Positions 1 through 13,896 of a stretch of DNA of 64,000 nt are shown here, in pieces. Position numbers and translations under genes: made by a program. The DNA is from Aristolochia californica (lineage: Eukaryota; Streptophyta; Magnoliopsida; Piperales; Aristolochiaceae). How positions within the stretch are numbered: the stretch's first letter is position 1; each line of letters opens with the position of its first letter. Location of the stretch: contig JARWKL010000007.1 of assembly GCA_029961685.1 (NCBI GenBank), positions 23,693,013 to 23,757,012 on the forward strand. Reading direction: 5' to 3'. The notes under the pieces are model-generated. The model did not search any database and was not told the origin of the DNA. It was given only the letters and a program-made list of their open reading frames with translations.

Positions 1-1370
1 TCTGACTTAAGAAAAAAGTGTACATCTAAAATGGAAATGCACAATGCACAAATGTAGAGAGAGATAATTCTAAAGAGTGTGTTTAATTTTTAGGGATCGT
101 AAGCCCTTTTTCATTTCTATATCTAAGGTTTTGCAATCGTGGGGAAAAGGGGGAGGCGGGCGAATTTTAATTGAGTGTTAATTTCCGATCCATAAGTCAT
201 TTCTTACAAAAATATAGCCCGTTACGCATGAAAAATCTCATTACAATCATCTAGGATTGTTAGGTCAACTTTTTGAAAATGGGCAAAATAATGGCTTGTT
301 TGACTCGGGCAAATATGCCACCGCACGTTCAATAGAAAATTTAATGAGCGTTTTTTATTCTCTGTAAAAGCTTTGGATCCATAGGTCATTTGAATCTTTA
401 ACATGTTTCTAGAATGCATATCCATTTTTAAAGCATGTGTTGAAAAAATCTCCTTCATGTAAAATTCCAAGATATTGGTGTTGGACTAGTGGAGTTTCCC
501 AAACTTGGATAACAAAACTTTTGTGTTCATTTATGATGTGTGAATAAATTTTCTTTATTTACTTTTTTTATTGTTTTAAATTTTTTCCGTACATCAACTA
601 TAAAATTTTCATTTTGTTGTGATCCATTTGCCTTTTTTATTTACGGAATGAAGGGAGAGCAAAAACTCAAAGTTTTGATTTAAGAAAAAAGTGTACATCT
701 AAAATGGTAAAGTAAAATACACAAATGTAGAGAGAGATAATTCCGAAGAGTGTCTGTAATTTTCAGAGATTGTAAGCTCTTTATCGTTTTTAAATCTCAG
801 GTTTTGCAATCGGGAAAAGGGGGTGGCGGGGGATTTTTAACTGAGTGTTGACTCCCAATCCGAAAGTCATTTCTTACAAAAATATAGCCCGTTATGCATG
901 ATAAATCACTTTACAATCATCTATGATTATTATGTCGGCTTTTTGCAAATGGGCAAAAAAAAGGCATGTTTGACTCGGGTAAATATCACATCGCAAGTTC
1001 ACTTGAGAATTTAATGAGCGTTTGTTATTCTCTTGAAAAGATTTGCATCCATAGCTCACTTGCATCTTTAACATGTTTCAAACATGCATATCCATTTTTA
1101 AAACATGTGTAGAAGAAATCTCTTTCGTGTAAAATTCCAAGCCATTAGGGTTAAACAAGTGGAATTTCCCAAACTTGGATAACAAAAAATTTGTGTTCAT
1201 TTGTGTTGTGTGAATAAATTTTCTTTATTTACATTTTTTATTTTTTTAAATTTTTATTTCTTTGTGATCTTTTTGCCTTTTTGTTTTCAGGATGAAGGGA
1301 GAGCGAAAACTCAAAGTTTTGATTTAAGAAAAAAAAGTAGATCTAAAATGCAAAATCACATTGCAAAAAT
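1..1370. repeat. Satellite block, A' then B
   Basis: The window opens inside an A-type monomer of a variant (A') marked by gttaatttccgatcc (near 177), tctagaatgcat (near 408) and ttaaagcatgtg. A B monomer follows. The same A' variant is otherwise concentrated at 35.5-42.1 kb. The B monomer here lacks about 24 bp near 1250, around the usual catacatcaactata motif. Confidence 0.85.
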
Positions 1371-4300
1371 GTAGAGAGAGATAATTCCTCAGAGTGTCAA
1401 AATTTTTTAGGGATTGGAAGCTCTTTTTAGTTTTTATATCTCATGTTTTGCAATTATCGGGAAAATTGGGTGGCGGCGGATTTATAACTAAGTGTTGAAT
1501 TAAAATCCAGAAGTCATTTCTTATAAAAATATAGCCCGTTACACTTGACAAATCACTTTATAATCATCAATGATTGATAGGTCAACTTTTTGAAAATGGG
1601 CAAAACAATGGCTGTTTCACTCGGGCAAATTTCCTACCGCACGTTCACTTGAGAATTTAATGAGCATTTGTTATTCTCTTTAAAAGCTTTGGATCCATAG
1701 GTCATTTGAATCTTTAACATGTTTTTAGCATGCATATCCATTTTTAAAACATCTGTAGAAAAAATCTCCTTCATGTAAAATTCCAAGATATTAGTGTTGG
1801 ACTAGTGGAATTTCCCAAACTTGGATAACAAAACTTTTGTGTTCATTTGTGGTGTGTGAATAAATATTTTTTATTCACTTTTTTATTGTTTTAAATTTTT
1901 TCCGTCCATCAACTATAAAATTTTCATTTTGTTGTGATCTATTTTCCTTTTTTTTTTACGGGATGAAGGGAGAGCGAAAAACTCGAAGTTTTGATATAAG
2001 AAAAAAGTGTACATATAAAATGGAAAAGCACAATACACAAATATAAAGAGAGATAATTCCGAAGAGTTTCAGTAATTTTTAGGGATTGTAAGCTCTTTTT
2101 AGTTTTTATATCTCACGCTTTCCATCGTCGGGAAAAATGGGTTGCGGAGGATTTTTAACTGGGTGTTGAATTGCAATCCATAAGTCATTTCTTACAAAAA
2201 TATAGCCCATTACGCATGATAAATCACTTTCAATCATTTATGATTGTTAGGTCAAATTTTTGAAAATGGGCAAAATAATGATTTGTTAGACTCGGGTAAA
2301 TATCCCACCGCACGTTCACTTGAGAATTTAATGAGCATTTCTTATTCTCTTTAAATTTTTTGGATCCATAGGTCATTTGAATCTTTAACATGTTTCAAGC
2401 ATGCATATCCCTTAAAACATGAGTAAAAATAATCTTCTTCATGTAAAATTCCAAGCTATTAGGGTTGGACTAATGGAATTTCCCAAACTTGGTTAACAAA
2501 ACTTTTGTCTTCATTTGTGGTGTGTGAATAAATATTTTTTATTTACATTTGTTATTGCTTAAATTTTTTCCACACATCAATTATAAAATTTTATTTAGTT
2601 GTGATCTATTTGCCTTTTCTGTTTAAGGGATGAAGGGAGAGCGAAAACTAAGTTCTGATTTAAGAAAAAAGTGTACATCTAAAATGGAAAAGCACAATGC
2701 ACAAATGTAGAGAGAGATAATTCCGAAGAGTATCTGTAATTTTTAGGGATTGTAAGCTCTTTTTAGTTTTTATATCTCCGGTTTTGCAATCGTCGGGAAA
2801 AATGGGTGGCAGTGGATTTTTAACTGAGTGTTTAATTCCAATCCATAAGTCATTTCTTACAAAATATTGCCCGTTACGCATGATGAATCACTTTACAATC
2901 ATCTATGAATGTTAGGTCAAGTTTTTGAAAGTGGGAAAAATAGTGACTTGTTAGACTCGGGTAAATATCCCACCGCACATTCGCTAGAAAATTTAATGAT
3001 CGTTTCTTATTCTCTTTAAAAGCTTTGGATCCATAGGTCATTTGAATCTTTAACATGTTTCAAATATGCATATCCATTTTTAAAACAAGTGTAGAAAAAA
3101 TCTCCTTCTAGTAAAATTCCAAGCTATTAGTGTTGGACAAATGGAATTTCCCAAAATTGGATAACAAAACTTTTGTGTTCATTTTAGGTGTGTGAATAAA
3201 TATTTTTTATTTACATTAGTTATTGTTTAAATTTTTTTCCACACATCAACAATAAAATTTTTATTTTGTTGTTATCTATTTGCCTTTTCTGTTTACGGGA
3301 TGAAGGGAGAGAGAAAACACAAAGTTCTGATTTAAGAAAAAAGTGTACATCTAAAATGGAAATGCACAATGCACAAATGTAGAGAGAGATAATTCCAAAG
3401 AGTGTCTGTAAGTTTTAGTGATCATAAGCACTTTTTCGTTTTTGTATCTAAGGTTTTGCAATCGTCGGGAAAAGGGGGAGGGGGGCGATTTTTAATTGAG
3501 TGTTGACTTCCAATCCATAAGTCATTTCTTAAAAAAATATAGCCCATTATGCATGACAAATCACTTTACAATCATCTATGGCTTGTTTGATTCGAGCAAA
3601 TATCCTACTGCACGTTCACTTGAGAATTTAATGAGCGTTTGCTATTCTCTTTAAAAGCTTTGGATCCAGAGGTCATTTGAATCTTTAACATGTTTCTAGC
3701 ATGCATATCCATTTTTAAAACATGTGTAGAAAAAATCTCCATCATGTAAAATTCCAAGATATTGGTGTTGGACTAGTGGAATTTCCCAAACTTGGATAAC
3801 AAAACTTTTGAGTTCATTTGTGGTGTGTGAATAAATTTTATTTATTTAATTTTTTTATTGTTTAAATTTCTTCCACACATCAACTATAAAATTTTTATTT
3901 TCTTGTGATCTATTTGCCTTTTTTGTTTACGGGTAGAAAGGAGAGCGAAAAAATCAAAGTTTTGATTTACGAAAAATGTGTACGTCTAAAATATAAATGC
4001 ACAATGTACAAATTTAGAGAGAGATAATTCCATAGAGTGTCTGTAATTTTTAGGGATTGTAATCACTTTTTTGTATTTATATCTCAGGTTTTGCAATCGT
4101 TAGGAAAAGGGGGAGGCGGGGGATTTTTAATCAAGTGTTGACACCGAATCCAAAAGTCATTTCTTACAAAAATATAGCCCGTTACGCATGATAAAACACT
4201 TTTCAATCATCTATGATTATTATGTCAGCTTTTTGAAAATGGGCAAAATAATGGCATGTTTGACTCGGGTAAATATCCCACCGCAAGTTCACTTGAGAAT

Positions 4301-7300
4301 TTAATGAGCGTTTGTTATTCTCTTTAAAAGCTTTGCATCCATAGCTCATTTGCATCTTTAACATGTTTCAAACATGCACAACCATTTTTAAAACATGTGT
4401 AGAAGAAATCTCTTTCTTGTAAATTTGCAAGCTATTAGGGTTAAACTAGTGGAATTTCCCAAACTTGGATAACAAAACTTTTGTGTTTATTTGTGTTGTG
4501 TGAATAAATTTTCCTTATTTCCATTTTTTATTGTTTTAAATTTTTATTTCTTTGTGATCTTTTTGCCTTTTTGTTTTCAGGATGAAGGGAGAGCGAAAAC
4601 TCAAAGTTTTTTGATTTAAGAAAAAAGAGTAGATCTAAAATGGAAAAGCACAATGCACAAATGTAGAGAGAGATAATTCCGAAGAGTGTCTGTAATTTTT
4701 AGGGATTGTAGGATCTTTTTAGTTTTTATATCTCAGGTTTTGTAATCTTCGGGAAAAATGGGTGGTCGTGGATTTTTAACTGAGTGTTAAATTGCAATCC
4801 ATAATTCATTTCTTACAAAAATATAGCCCATTACGCATGACAAATCACTTTAAAATCATCTATGATTGTTGGGTCAACTTTTTGAAAATGGGCAAAATAA
4901 TGGCTTGTTTGACTAAGGCAAATTTCCCACCCCACGTTCACTTGAGAATTTAATGAGCATTTGTTATTCTCTTTAAAAGCTTTGGATCCATAGGTCGTTT
5001 GAATCTTTAACATGTTTCTAGCATGTAAATCCATTTTTAAAACATGTGTAGAAAAAAATTTCCTTCATTTAAAATTCCAAAATATTAGTGTTGGACTAGT
5101 GGAATTTCCCAAACTTGGATAATAAAATTTTGTGTTCATTTGTGGTGTGTGAATAAATATTTTTTATTTACATTATTTATTGTTTTAAATTTTTTCCACA
5201 CATCAATTACAAAATTCTATTTTGTTGTGATCTATTTGCCTTTTCTGTTTACGGGATGAAGGGAGAGCAAAAACTCAAAGTTCTTATTTAAGAAAAAAGT
5301 GTACAACAAAAATGGAAAAGCACAATGCACAAATGTAAAGAAAGATCATTCCGAAGAGTGTCTGTAATTTTTAGGGATCGTAAGCTCTTTTTAGTTTTTA
5401 TATCTCAGGTTTTGCAATCGTCGGGAAAAGGGGGAGGCGGGCGACTTTTAACTGAGTGTTGACTTCCAATCCATAAGTCATTTCTTACAAAAATATAGCC
5501 CGTTACGCACAAAAAATCACTTTACAATCATCTACGATTGTTAGGTCGACTTTTTGAAAATGGGCAAAATAATAGCTTGTTTGACTTAGGCAAATATCCC
5601 ACCGGACGTTCACTTGATAATTTAATGAGCATTTGTTATTCTCTTTAAAAGCTTTGGATCCATAGGTGATTTGAATCTTTAACATGTTTCAAGCGTGCAT
5701 ATCCATTTTTAAAACGTGTGTAGAAAAAAACTCCTTCATGTAAAATTCCAAGCTATTAGGGTTGGACTAATGGAATTTCCCAAACTTGCATAACAAAAAT
5801 TTTGTGTTCATTTGTGGTGTGTGAATAAATATTTTTTAATTACATTAGTTATTGTTTTAAATTTTTTCCACACATCAACAATAAAATTTTTATTTTGTTG
5901 TGATCTATTTGCCTTTTCTATTTACGGGATGAAGGGAGAGCGAAAACTCAAAGTTCTGATTTAAGAAAAAAGTGTACATCTAAAATGGAAATGCACATTG
6001 CAAAAATGTTGAGAGAGATAATTCCAAAGAGTTTCTGTAATTTTTAGGGATCGTAAGCACTTTTTCATTTTTATATCTAAGGTGTTGCAATCGTCGGGAA
6101 AAGGGGGAGGCGGGCGATTTTTAACTGAGTGTTGATTTCCAATCCATAAGTCATTTCTTACAAAAATATAGCCCATTAGGCATGAAAAATCACTTTACAA
6201 TCATCTATGATTGTAAGGTAAAATTTTTGAAAATGGACAAAATAATGGCTTGTTTGACTCGGGCAAATATCCCACCGCATGCTCAGTTGAGAATTTAATG
6301 TGTGTTTGTTATTCTCTTTAAAAGCTTTGGATCCATACGTCATTTGAATCTTTAACATTTTTCTAGCATGCATATCCATTTTTAAAACATGTGTAGAAAA
6401 AATCTCCTTCATGTTAAATTCCAAGATATTAGTGTTGGACTAGTGGAATTTCCCAAAAATGGATAACTAAACTTTTGTGTTCATTTCTTGTGTGTGAATA
6501 AATTTTCTTCATTTACTTTTTTTATTGTTTTAAATTTTTTCCGTACGGAAATGCACAATGCACAAATGTAGAGAGAGATAATTCCAAAGAGTGTCTGTAA
6601 TTTTTAGGTATTGTAAGCACTTTTTCATTTTTATATCTCAGGTTTTGTAATCGTCGGGAAAAGGGGGAGGCGGGGGATTTTTAACTGATTGTTGACTCCC
6701 GATCCAAAAGTTATTTCCTACAAAAATATAGCCTGTTAAGACTGATAAATCTCTTTACAATCATCTATGATTATTATGTCAGCTTTTTGCAACTGGGCAA
6801 AATAATGGCATGTTTGAGTCGGATAAGTATCCCACCGCAAGTTCAGATTAGAATTTAATGAGCGTTTGTTGTTCTGTTTATAAGCATTGTGTCCATAACT
6901 CATTTGCATCTTTAACATGTTTCAAAGATGCATATCCATTTTTAAAACATGTGTAGTACAAATCTCTTTCTTTTAAAATTCCAAGCTATTAAGGTTAAAC
7001 TAGTGGAATTTCCCATACTTGGATAACAAAACTTTTGTGTTCATTTGTGTTGTCTGAATAAATTTTCTTTCTTTACATTTTTTATTGTTTTAAATTTTTT
7101 CCATACATCAACTATAAATTTTTTATTTTATTGTGAGCTTTTTGCCTTTTTTGTTTTCGGGATGAAGGGAGAGCGAAAAGTCAAAGTTTCGATTTAAGAA
7201 AAAATGTACATTTAAAATGGAAAAGCACATTGTACAAATGTCGAGAAAGATAATTCCGAAGAGTGTCGGTAATTTTTAGGAATTGTAAGCTCTTTTTAGT

Positions 7301-10300
7301 TTTTATATCTAAGGTTTTGCAATCGTCGAGAAAAATGGTGGGGGAGGATTTTTAACTGAGTGTTGAATTGCAATCCATAAGTCATTTCGTACAAAAATAT
7401 AGCCCGGTACGCATGATAAATCACTTTACAATCATCTATGATTGTTAGGTCAAATTTTTGAAAATGGGCAAAATAATGACTTGTTAGACTCGGGTAAATA
7501 TCCCACCGCACGTTCACTTGAGAATTTAATGAGCGTTTGTTATTCTCTTTAAAAGCTTTGGATCCATAGGTCATTTGAATCTTTAACATGTTTCTAGCAT
7601 GCATATCCATTTTTAAAATATGTGTAGAAAAAATCTCCTTCATGTAAAATTCCAAGCTATTAGGGTTGGACTAATGGAATTTCCAAAACTTGGATAACAA
7701 AAATTTTGTGTTCATTTGTGGTGTGTGAATAAATATTTTTTATTTACATTAATTATTGTTTTAAATTTTTTCCACACATCAACTATAAAATTTTTATTTT
7801 TCTGTGATCTATTTGCCTTTTCTGTTTACGGGATGAAGGGAGCGCGAAAACTCGAAGTTTTGATTTAAAAAAAAAAGTGTACTTCAAAAATGGAAATGCA
7901 CAATGCACAAATGTAGAGAGAGATAATTTCAAAGAGTGTCTGTAATTTTTAGGTATCGTAAGCACTTTTTCATTTTTATATCTATGGTTTTGCAATCGTC
8001 TGGAAAAGGGGGAGGCGGTCGATTTTTAACTGAGTTTTGACTTCCAATCCATAAGTCATTTCATATAAAAATATAGCCTGTTACACATGACAAATCACAT
8101 GTTTGACTCGGGCAAATATCCCACCACACGTTCACTTGAGAATTTAATGAGCGTTTGTTATTCTCTTTAAAAGTTTTGGACCCATAGGTCATTTGAATCC
8201 TTACCATGTTTCTAGCATGCATATCCATTTTTAAAACATGTGTAGAAAAAATCTCCTTCATGTAAAATTCCAAGATATTAGTGTTGGACTTGTGGAATTT
8301 CCCAAACTTGGGTAGCAAAACTTTTGCGTTCATTTGTGGTGTGTAAATAAATTTTTTTTATATATATATATTTTAATGTTTTAAATTTTTTCCGTACATA
8401 CTCTATAAAATTTTCATTTTGTTGGCATCTATTTGCCTTTTTTGTTTACGAGAGGAAGGGAGAGCGAAAAACTCGAAGTTATGATTTAAGAAAAATGTGT
8501 ACATCTAAAACAGAAATGCACAATGCTCAAATGTAGAGAGAGATAATTCCAAAGAGTGTCTATAATTTTTTGGGATTGTAAGCACTTTTTCGTTTTTATA
8601 TCTCAGGTTTTGCAATCGTCGGGAAAAGGGGGAGGCGGGGGATTTTTAACTGAGTGTTGACTCCCAATCCAAAAGTCATTTCTTACAAAAATATAGCCCG
8701 TTAAGACTGATAAATCACATAACAATCATCTATGATTATTATGTCAGCTTTTTACAAATGGGCAAAATAATGGCATGTTTGACTCGGGTAAGTATCGCAC
8801 CGCAAGTTCACTTGAGAATTTAATGAGTGTTTGTTATTATCTTTAAAAGCTTTGCATCTTTAACATGTTTCAAACATGCATATCCATTTTTAAAACATGT
8901 GTAGTAGAAATCTTTTTCTTTTAAAATTCCAAGCAATTAGGGTTAAACTAGTGGAATTTCCCAAACTTGGATAACAAAACTTTTGTGTTCATTTGTGGTG
9001 TGTGAATAAATATTTTTTATTTACATTAGTTATTGTTTTACATTTTTTGCACACGTGAACTTTAAAATTTTTAGTTTTTTGTGATCTATTTGCCTTTTCT
9101 CTTTTCTGGATGAAGGGAGAGCGAAAACTCAAAGTTCTGATTTAAGAAAAAAGTGTACATCTAAAATAGAAATGCACAATGTACAAATGTAGAGAGAGAT
9201 AATTCCAAAGAGTGTCTGTAATTTTTAAGGATTGTAAGCTCTTTTTCGTTTTTATATCTAAGGTTTTGCAATCGTTTGGAAAAGTGGGAGGCAGGCGATT
9301 TTTAACTGAGTGTTGACTTCCAATCCATAAGTCATTTCTTAAAAAAATATAGCCCGTTACGCATGACAAATCACTTTGCAATTATTTATGATTGTTAGGT
9401 CAACTTTTTGAAAATGGGCAAAATAATGGCTTGTTTGACTCGAGGAAATATCCAACTGGACGTTCACTTGACCATTTAATGAGCGTTTGTTATTCTCTTT
9501 AAAAACTTTGGATCCATAGGTCATTTGAATCTTTAACATGTTTCTAGCATGCATATCCATTTTAAAACATGTGTTGAAAAAATCTCCTTCATGTAAAATT
9601 TGAAGATATTAGTGTTGGACTAGTGGAAATTCCCAAACTTGGATAACAAAACTTTTGTGTTCATTTGTGGTGTGTGAATTAATTTTCTTTATTTAATTTT
9701 TTTATTGTTTCAAATTTTTTCCTTACATCAACTATAAAATTTTCATTTTGTTGTGATCTATTTGCCTTTTTTGTTTACGGGATGAAGGGAGAGCCAAAAA
9801 CTCGAAGTTTTCATTTAAGAAAAATGTGGACATCTAAAACGGAAATGCACAAAGCACAAATGTAGAGAGAGATAATTCCAAAGTGTGTTTGTAATTTTTA
9901 TGGATTGTAAGCACTTTTTCATTTTTATATATTTGGTTTTGCAACCGTCGGGAAAAGGGGGAGGTGGAGGATTTTTAACTGAGTGTTGACTCCCAATCCA
10001 AAAGTCATTTCGTACAAAAATATAGCCCGTTATGACTGATAAATCACTTTACAATCATCTATGATTATTATGTCTGCTTTTTGAAAATGGGCAAAATAAT
10101 GGCATGTTTGACTCAGGTAATCATCCCACCACAAGTTCACATGAGAATATAATGAGAATTTGTTATTCTCTTTAAAAGCTTTGCATCCATTGCTCATTTG
10201 CATCTTAAACATGTTTCAAACATGCATATCCATTTTTAAAACATGTGTAGTAGAAATCTCTTTCTTGTAAAATTCCAAGCTATTAGGGTTAAACTAGTGG

Positions 10301-11500
10301 AATTTACCAAACTTGGATAACAAAACTTTTGTGTTCATTTGTGTTGTATGAATAAATTTTCTTTATTTACATTTGTTATTGTTTTTAAATTTTTTGCATA
10401 CATCAACTATAAAATTTTTATTTTTTTGTGAGATTTTTGCCTTTTTTGTTTCCGGGATGAAGGGAGAGCGAAAACTCAAAGTTTTGATGTAAGAAAAAAG
10501 TGTACATCAAAAATGGAAAAGCACGATGCACAAATGTAGAGAGAGATAATTCCGAAGAGTGTCTGTAATTTTTAGGGATTGTAAGCTCTTTTTAGTTTTT
10601 ATATCAAAGATTTTCCAATCGTCGGGAAAAGAGGAGGCATGCGATTTTGAACTGAGTCTTGACTTCCAATCCATAAGTCATTTCTTACAAAAATATAGCC
10701 CGTTACGCATGACAAATCATTTTACAATTATTTATGATTGTTAGGTCAACTTTTTGAAAATGGGCAAAATAATGGCTTGTTTGACTCGGGCAAATATCCC
10801 ACCGAACGTTCTCTTGAGAATTTAATGAGCGTTTGTTATTCTCTTTAAAAGCTTTGGATCCATATGTCATTTGAATCTTTAACATGTTTCAAGCATGCAT
10901 ATCAATTTTTAAAACATGTGTAAAAAAAATCTCCTTCATGTAAAATTCCAAGCTATTAGGGCTCGACTAATGGAATTTCCCGAACTTGGATAACAAAACT
11001 TTTGTGTTCATTTGTGGTGTGTGAATAAATATTTTTTATTTAAATTAGTTATTGTTTTAAAGTTTTTCCACACATCAACTATAAAAATTTTATTTTTTCA
11101 TGATCTATTTGCCTTTTTTGTTTACAGGATGAAGGGAGAGCGAAAAGTCAAAGTTCTGATTTAAGAAAAAAGTGTACATCTAAAATGGAAATGGAAAATG
11201 CACAAATGTAGAGAGGGATAATTCCAAAGAGTGTCTATAATTTTTAGGGATCGTAAGCACTTTTTAGTTTTTCTATCTAAGTTTTTCCAATCGTCGGGAA
11301 AAGAGGAGGCAGGCAATTTTGAACTGAGTGTTGACTTCCAATCCATAAGTCATTTCTTACAAAAGTATAGCCCATTACGCATGACAAATCATTTTACAAT
11401 TATTTATGATTGTTAGGTCAACTTTTTGAAAATGGGCAAAATAATGGCTTGTTTGACTCAGGCAAATATCCCACCGCACGTTCTCTTGAGAATTTAATGA
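1371..11500. repeat. Satellite block with irregular subtype order
   Basis: By the diagnostic sites, the monomer order from 1371 is C, C, C, A, B, C/A chimera, A, A, B, C, A, B, A, B, A, A. No stable higher-order unit is visible across this stretch. Internal deletions occur near 3580 (about 38 bp), 6544 (about 113 bp) and 8093 (about 52 bp). The monomers starting near 10537 and 11209 are near-identical neighbours, 672 bp apart, of a variant marked by caattatttatgattg. Confidence 0.8.
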
Positions 11501-13220
11501 GCGTTTGTTATTCTCTTTAAAAGCTTTGGATCCATATGTCATTTGAATCTTTAACATGTTTCAATCATGCATATCAATTTTTAAAACATGTGTAAAAAAA
11601 ATCTCCTTCATGTAAAATTTCAAGCTATTAGGGCTCGACTAATGGAATTTCCCAAACTTGGATAACAAAACTTTTGTGTTCATTTGTGGTGTGTGAATAA
11701 ATATTTTTTATTTACATTAGTTATTTTTTTAATTTTTTTCCACACATCAACTATATAATTTTTATTTTGTTGTGATCTATTTTCCTTTTTTATTTACAGG
11801 ATGAATGGAGAGCGAAAACTCGAAGTTCTGATTTAAGAAAAAAGTGTACATCTAAAATGGAAATTCACAATGCACAAATGTAGAGAGAGATAATTCCAAA
11901 GAGTGTTAACAATTTTTAGGGATCATAAGCACTTTTTCGTTTTTATATCTATGGTTTTACAATCGTCGGGAAAAGCGGGAGGAGGGTGATTTTTATTTGA
12001 GTGTTGACTTCCAATTCATAAGTCATTTCTTACAAAAATATAGCACGTTACGCATGACAAAACACTTTACAATCATCTAAGATTCTTAGGTCAACTTTTT
12101 TAAAATGGGCAAAATCATGGTTTGTTTGACTCAGGCATATATCCCACCGCACGTTCACTTGAGAATTTAATGAGCGTTTGTTACTCCCTTTAAAAACTTT
12201 GGATCCATAGGTCATCTGGATCTTTAACATGTTTGTATCATGCATATCCATTTTTATAACATGTGTAGAAAAAATCTCCTTCATGTAAAATTCCAAGATA
12301 TTAGTGTTAGACTAGTGGAATTACCCACAGTTGGATAACAAAACTTTTGTGTTCATTTGTAGTGTGTGAATAAATTTTATTTATTTACATTTTTATTGTT
12401 TTAATTTTTTTTTCACCTCAACTATAAGATTTTCATTTTGTTGTGATCAATTTACCTATTTTGTTTACGGGATGAAGGGAGAGCGAATAACTCAAGGTTT
12501 TGATTTAAGAAAAATTGGTACATCTAAAACGAAAATGCACAATGCAGAAATGTAGAGAGAGATAATTCCGAAGAGTTTCTGTAATTTTTAGGGATTGTAA
12601 GCTCTTTTTAGTTTTTATATCTCAGGTTTTGCAATCGGGAAAAATGGGTGGCGGAAAATTTTTAACTGAGTGTTGAATTGCAATCCATAAGTCGTTTCTT
12701 ACAAATATATAGCCCGTTACGCAAGAGAAATCACTTTAAAATCATCTATGATTGTAAGTTAAAATTTTTGAAAATGGGCGAAATAATGACTTATTAGACT
12801 TGGGTAAATAACCCACAACACGTTCACTTGAGAATTTAATGACAATTTGTTATTCTCTTTAAAAGCTTTGGATCCATAGGTCATTTGAATCTTTAAAATG
12901 TTTCAAGCATGCATATCCATTTTTAAAACATGTGTAGAAAAAATCTCCTTCATGTAAAATTCCAAGCTATTAGAGTTGGACTAATGGAATTTCCCAAACT
13001 TGGATAACAAAACTTTTGTGTTCATTTGTGGTGTGTGAATAAATATTTTTTATTTACATTAGTTATTGTTTTTAATTTTTTCCACACATCAAATATAATT
13101 TTTTTATTTTGGTGTGATCTATTTGGCTTTTCTGTTTACGGGATGAAGGGAGACCGAAAACTCAAAGTTCAGATTTAAGAAAAAAGTGTGCACCTAAAAC
13201 GGAAATGCACAATGCACAAA

Positions 13221-13896
13221 TGTAGAGAGAGATAATTCCAAAGTGTGTCTTTAATTTTTACGGATCGTAAACCCTTTTTCGTTTTTATATCTAAGGTTTT
13301 CCAATCATCGGGAAAAGGGCGAGGAGGGCGATTTTTAACTGAGTGTTGACTTCCAATCCATAGGTCATTTCGTACAAAAATATATTCCGTTACGCACGAC
13401 AAATCATTTTACAATCATCTATGATTGTTAGGTCAACTTTTTGAAAATGGGCAAAATAAAGGCTTGTTTGACTCGGGCAAATATCCCACCGTACGTTCAC
13501 TTGAGAAATTAATGCGCGGTCGTTATTCTCTTTAAAAGCGTTGGATCCATAGGTCATTTGATTCTTTAACATGTTGCAAGCATCCATATCTATTTTTAAA
13601 ATATGTGCAGAAAAAATCTCCTTCATGTAAAATTCAGAGATATTAGTGTTGGACTAGTGGAATTTCCCAAACTTGGATAACAAAACTTTTGTGTTCATTT
13701 GTGCTGTGTGAATAAATTTTCTTTATTTAACTTTTTTATTGTTTTAAATTTTTTCCGTACATCAACTATAAAATTTTCATTTTGTTGTGATCTATTTGCC
13801 TTTTTTGTTTACGGGATGAAGGGAGAGCGAAAAACTCGAATTTTTTATTTAAGAAAAATGTGTACATCTAAAGTGGAAATGCACAATGCACAAATG
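13221..13896. repeat. Example monomer, subtype A
   Basis: Subtype A is recognised by linked sites: gatcgtaagc or a close variant; a G-rich island ending near gggcgattttt; gacttccaatccat; gttaggtcaactttt; ggcttgtttgactcgggc; a BamHI site in ttggatccataggtc; atattagtgttggactagtg; and tgtggtgtgtgaata or a near variant. About a third of the monomers in the window are of this kind. Subtype A is often followed by a B monomer, whose 5' end is preceded by gaaaaactcgaa and aaaaatgtgtaca. Boundaries are set arbitrarily at the landmark. Confidence 0.85.

Noticed and set aside
13290..13345. CENP-B-box-like motif around tcgtcgggaaaa
   Set aside because: It does not fit the CENP-B core spacing (TTCG, four bases, A, two bases, CGGG), so I do not claim it.
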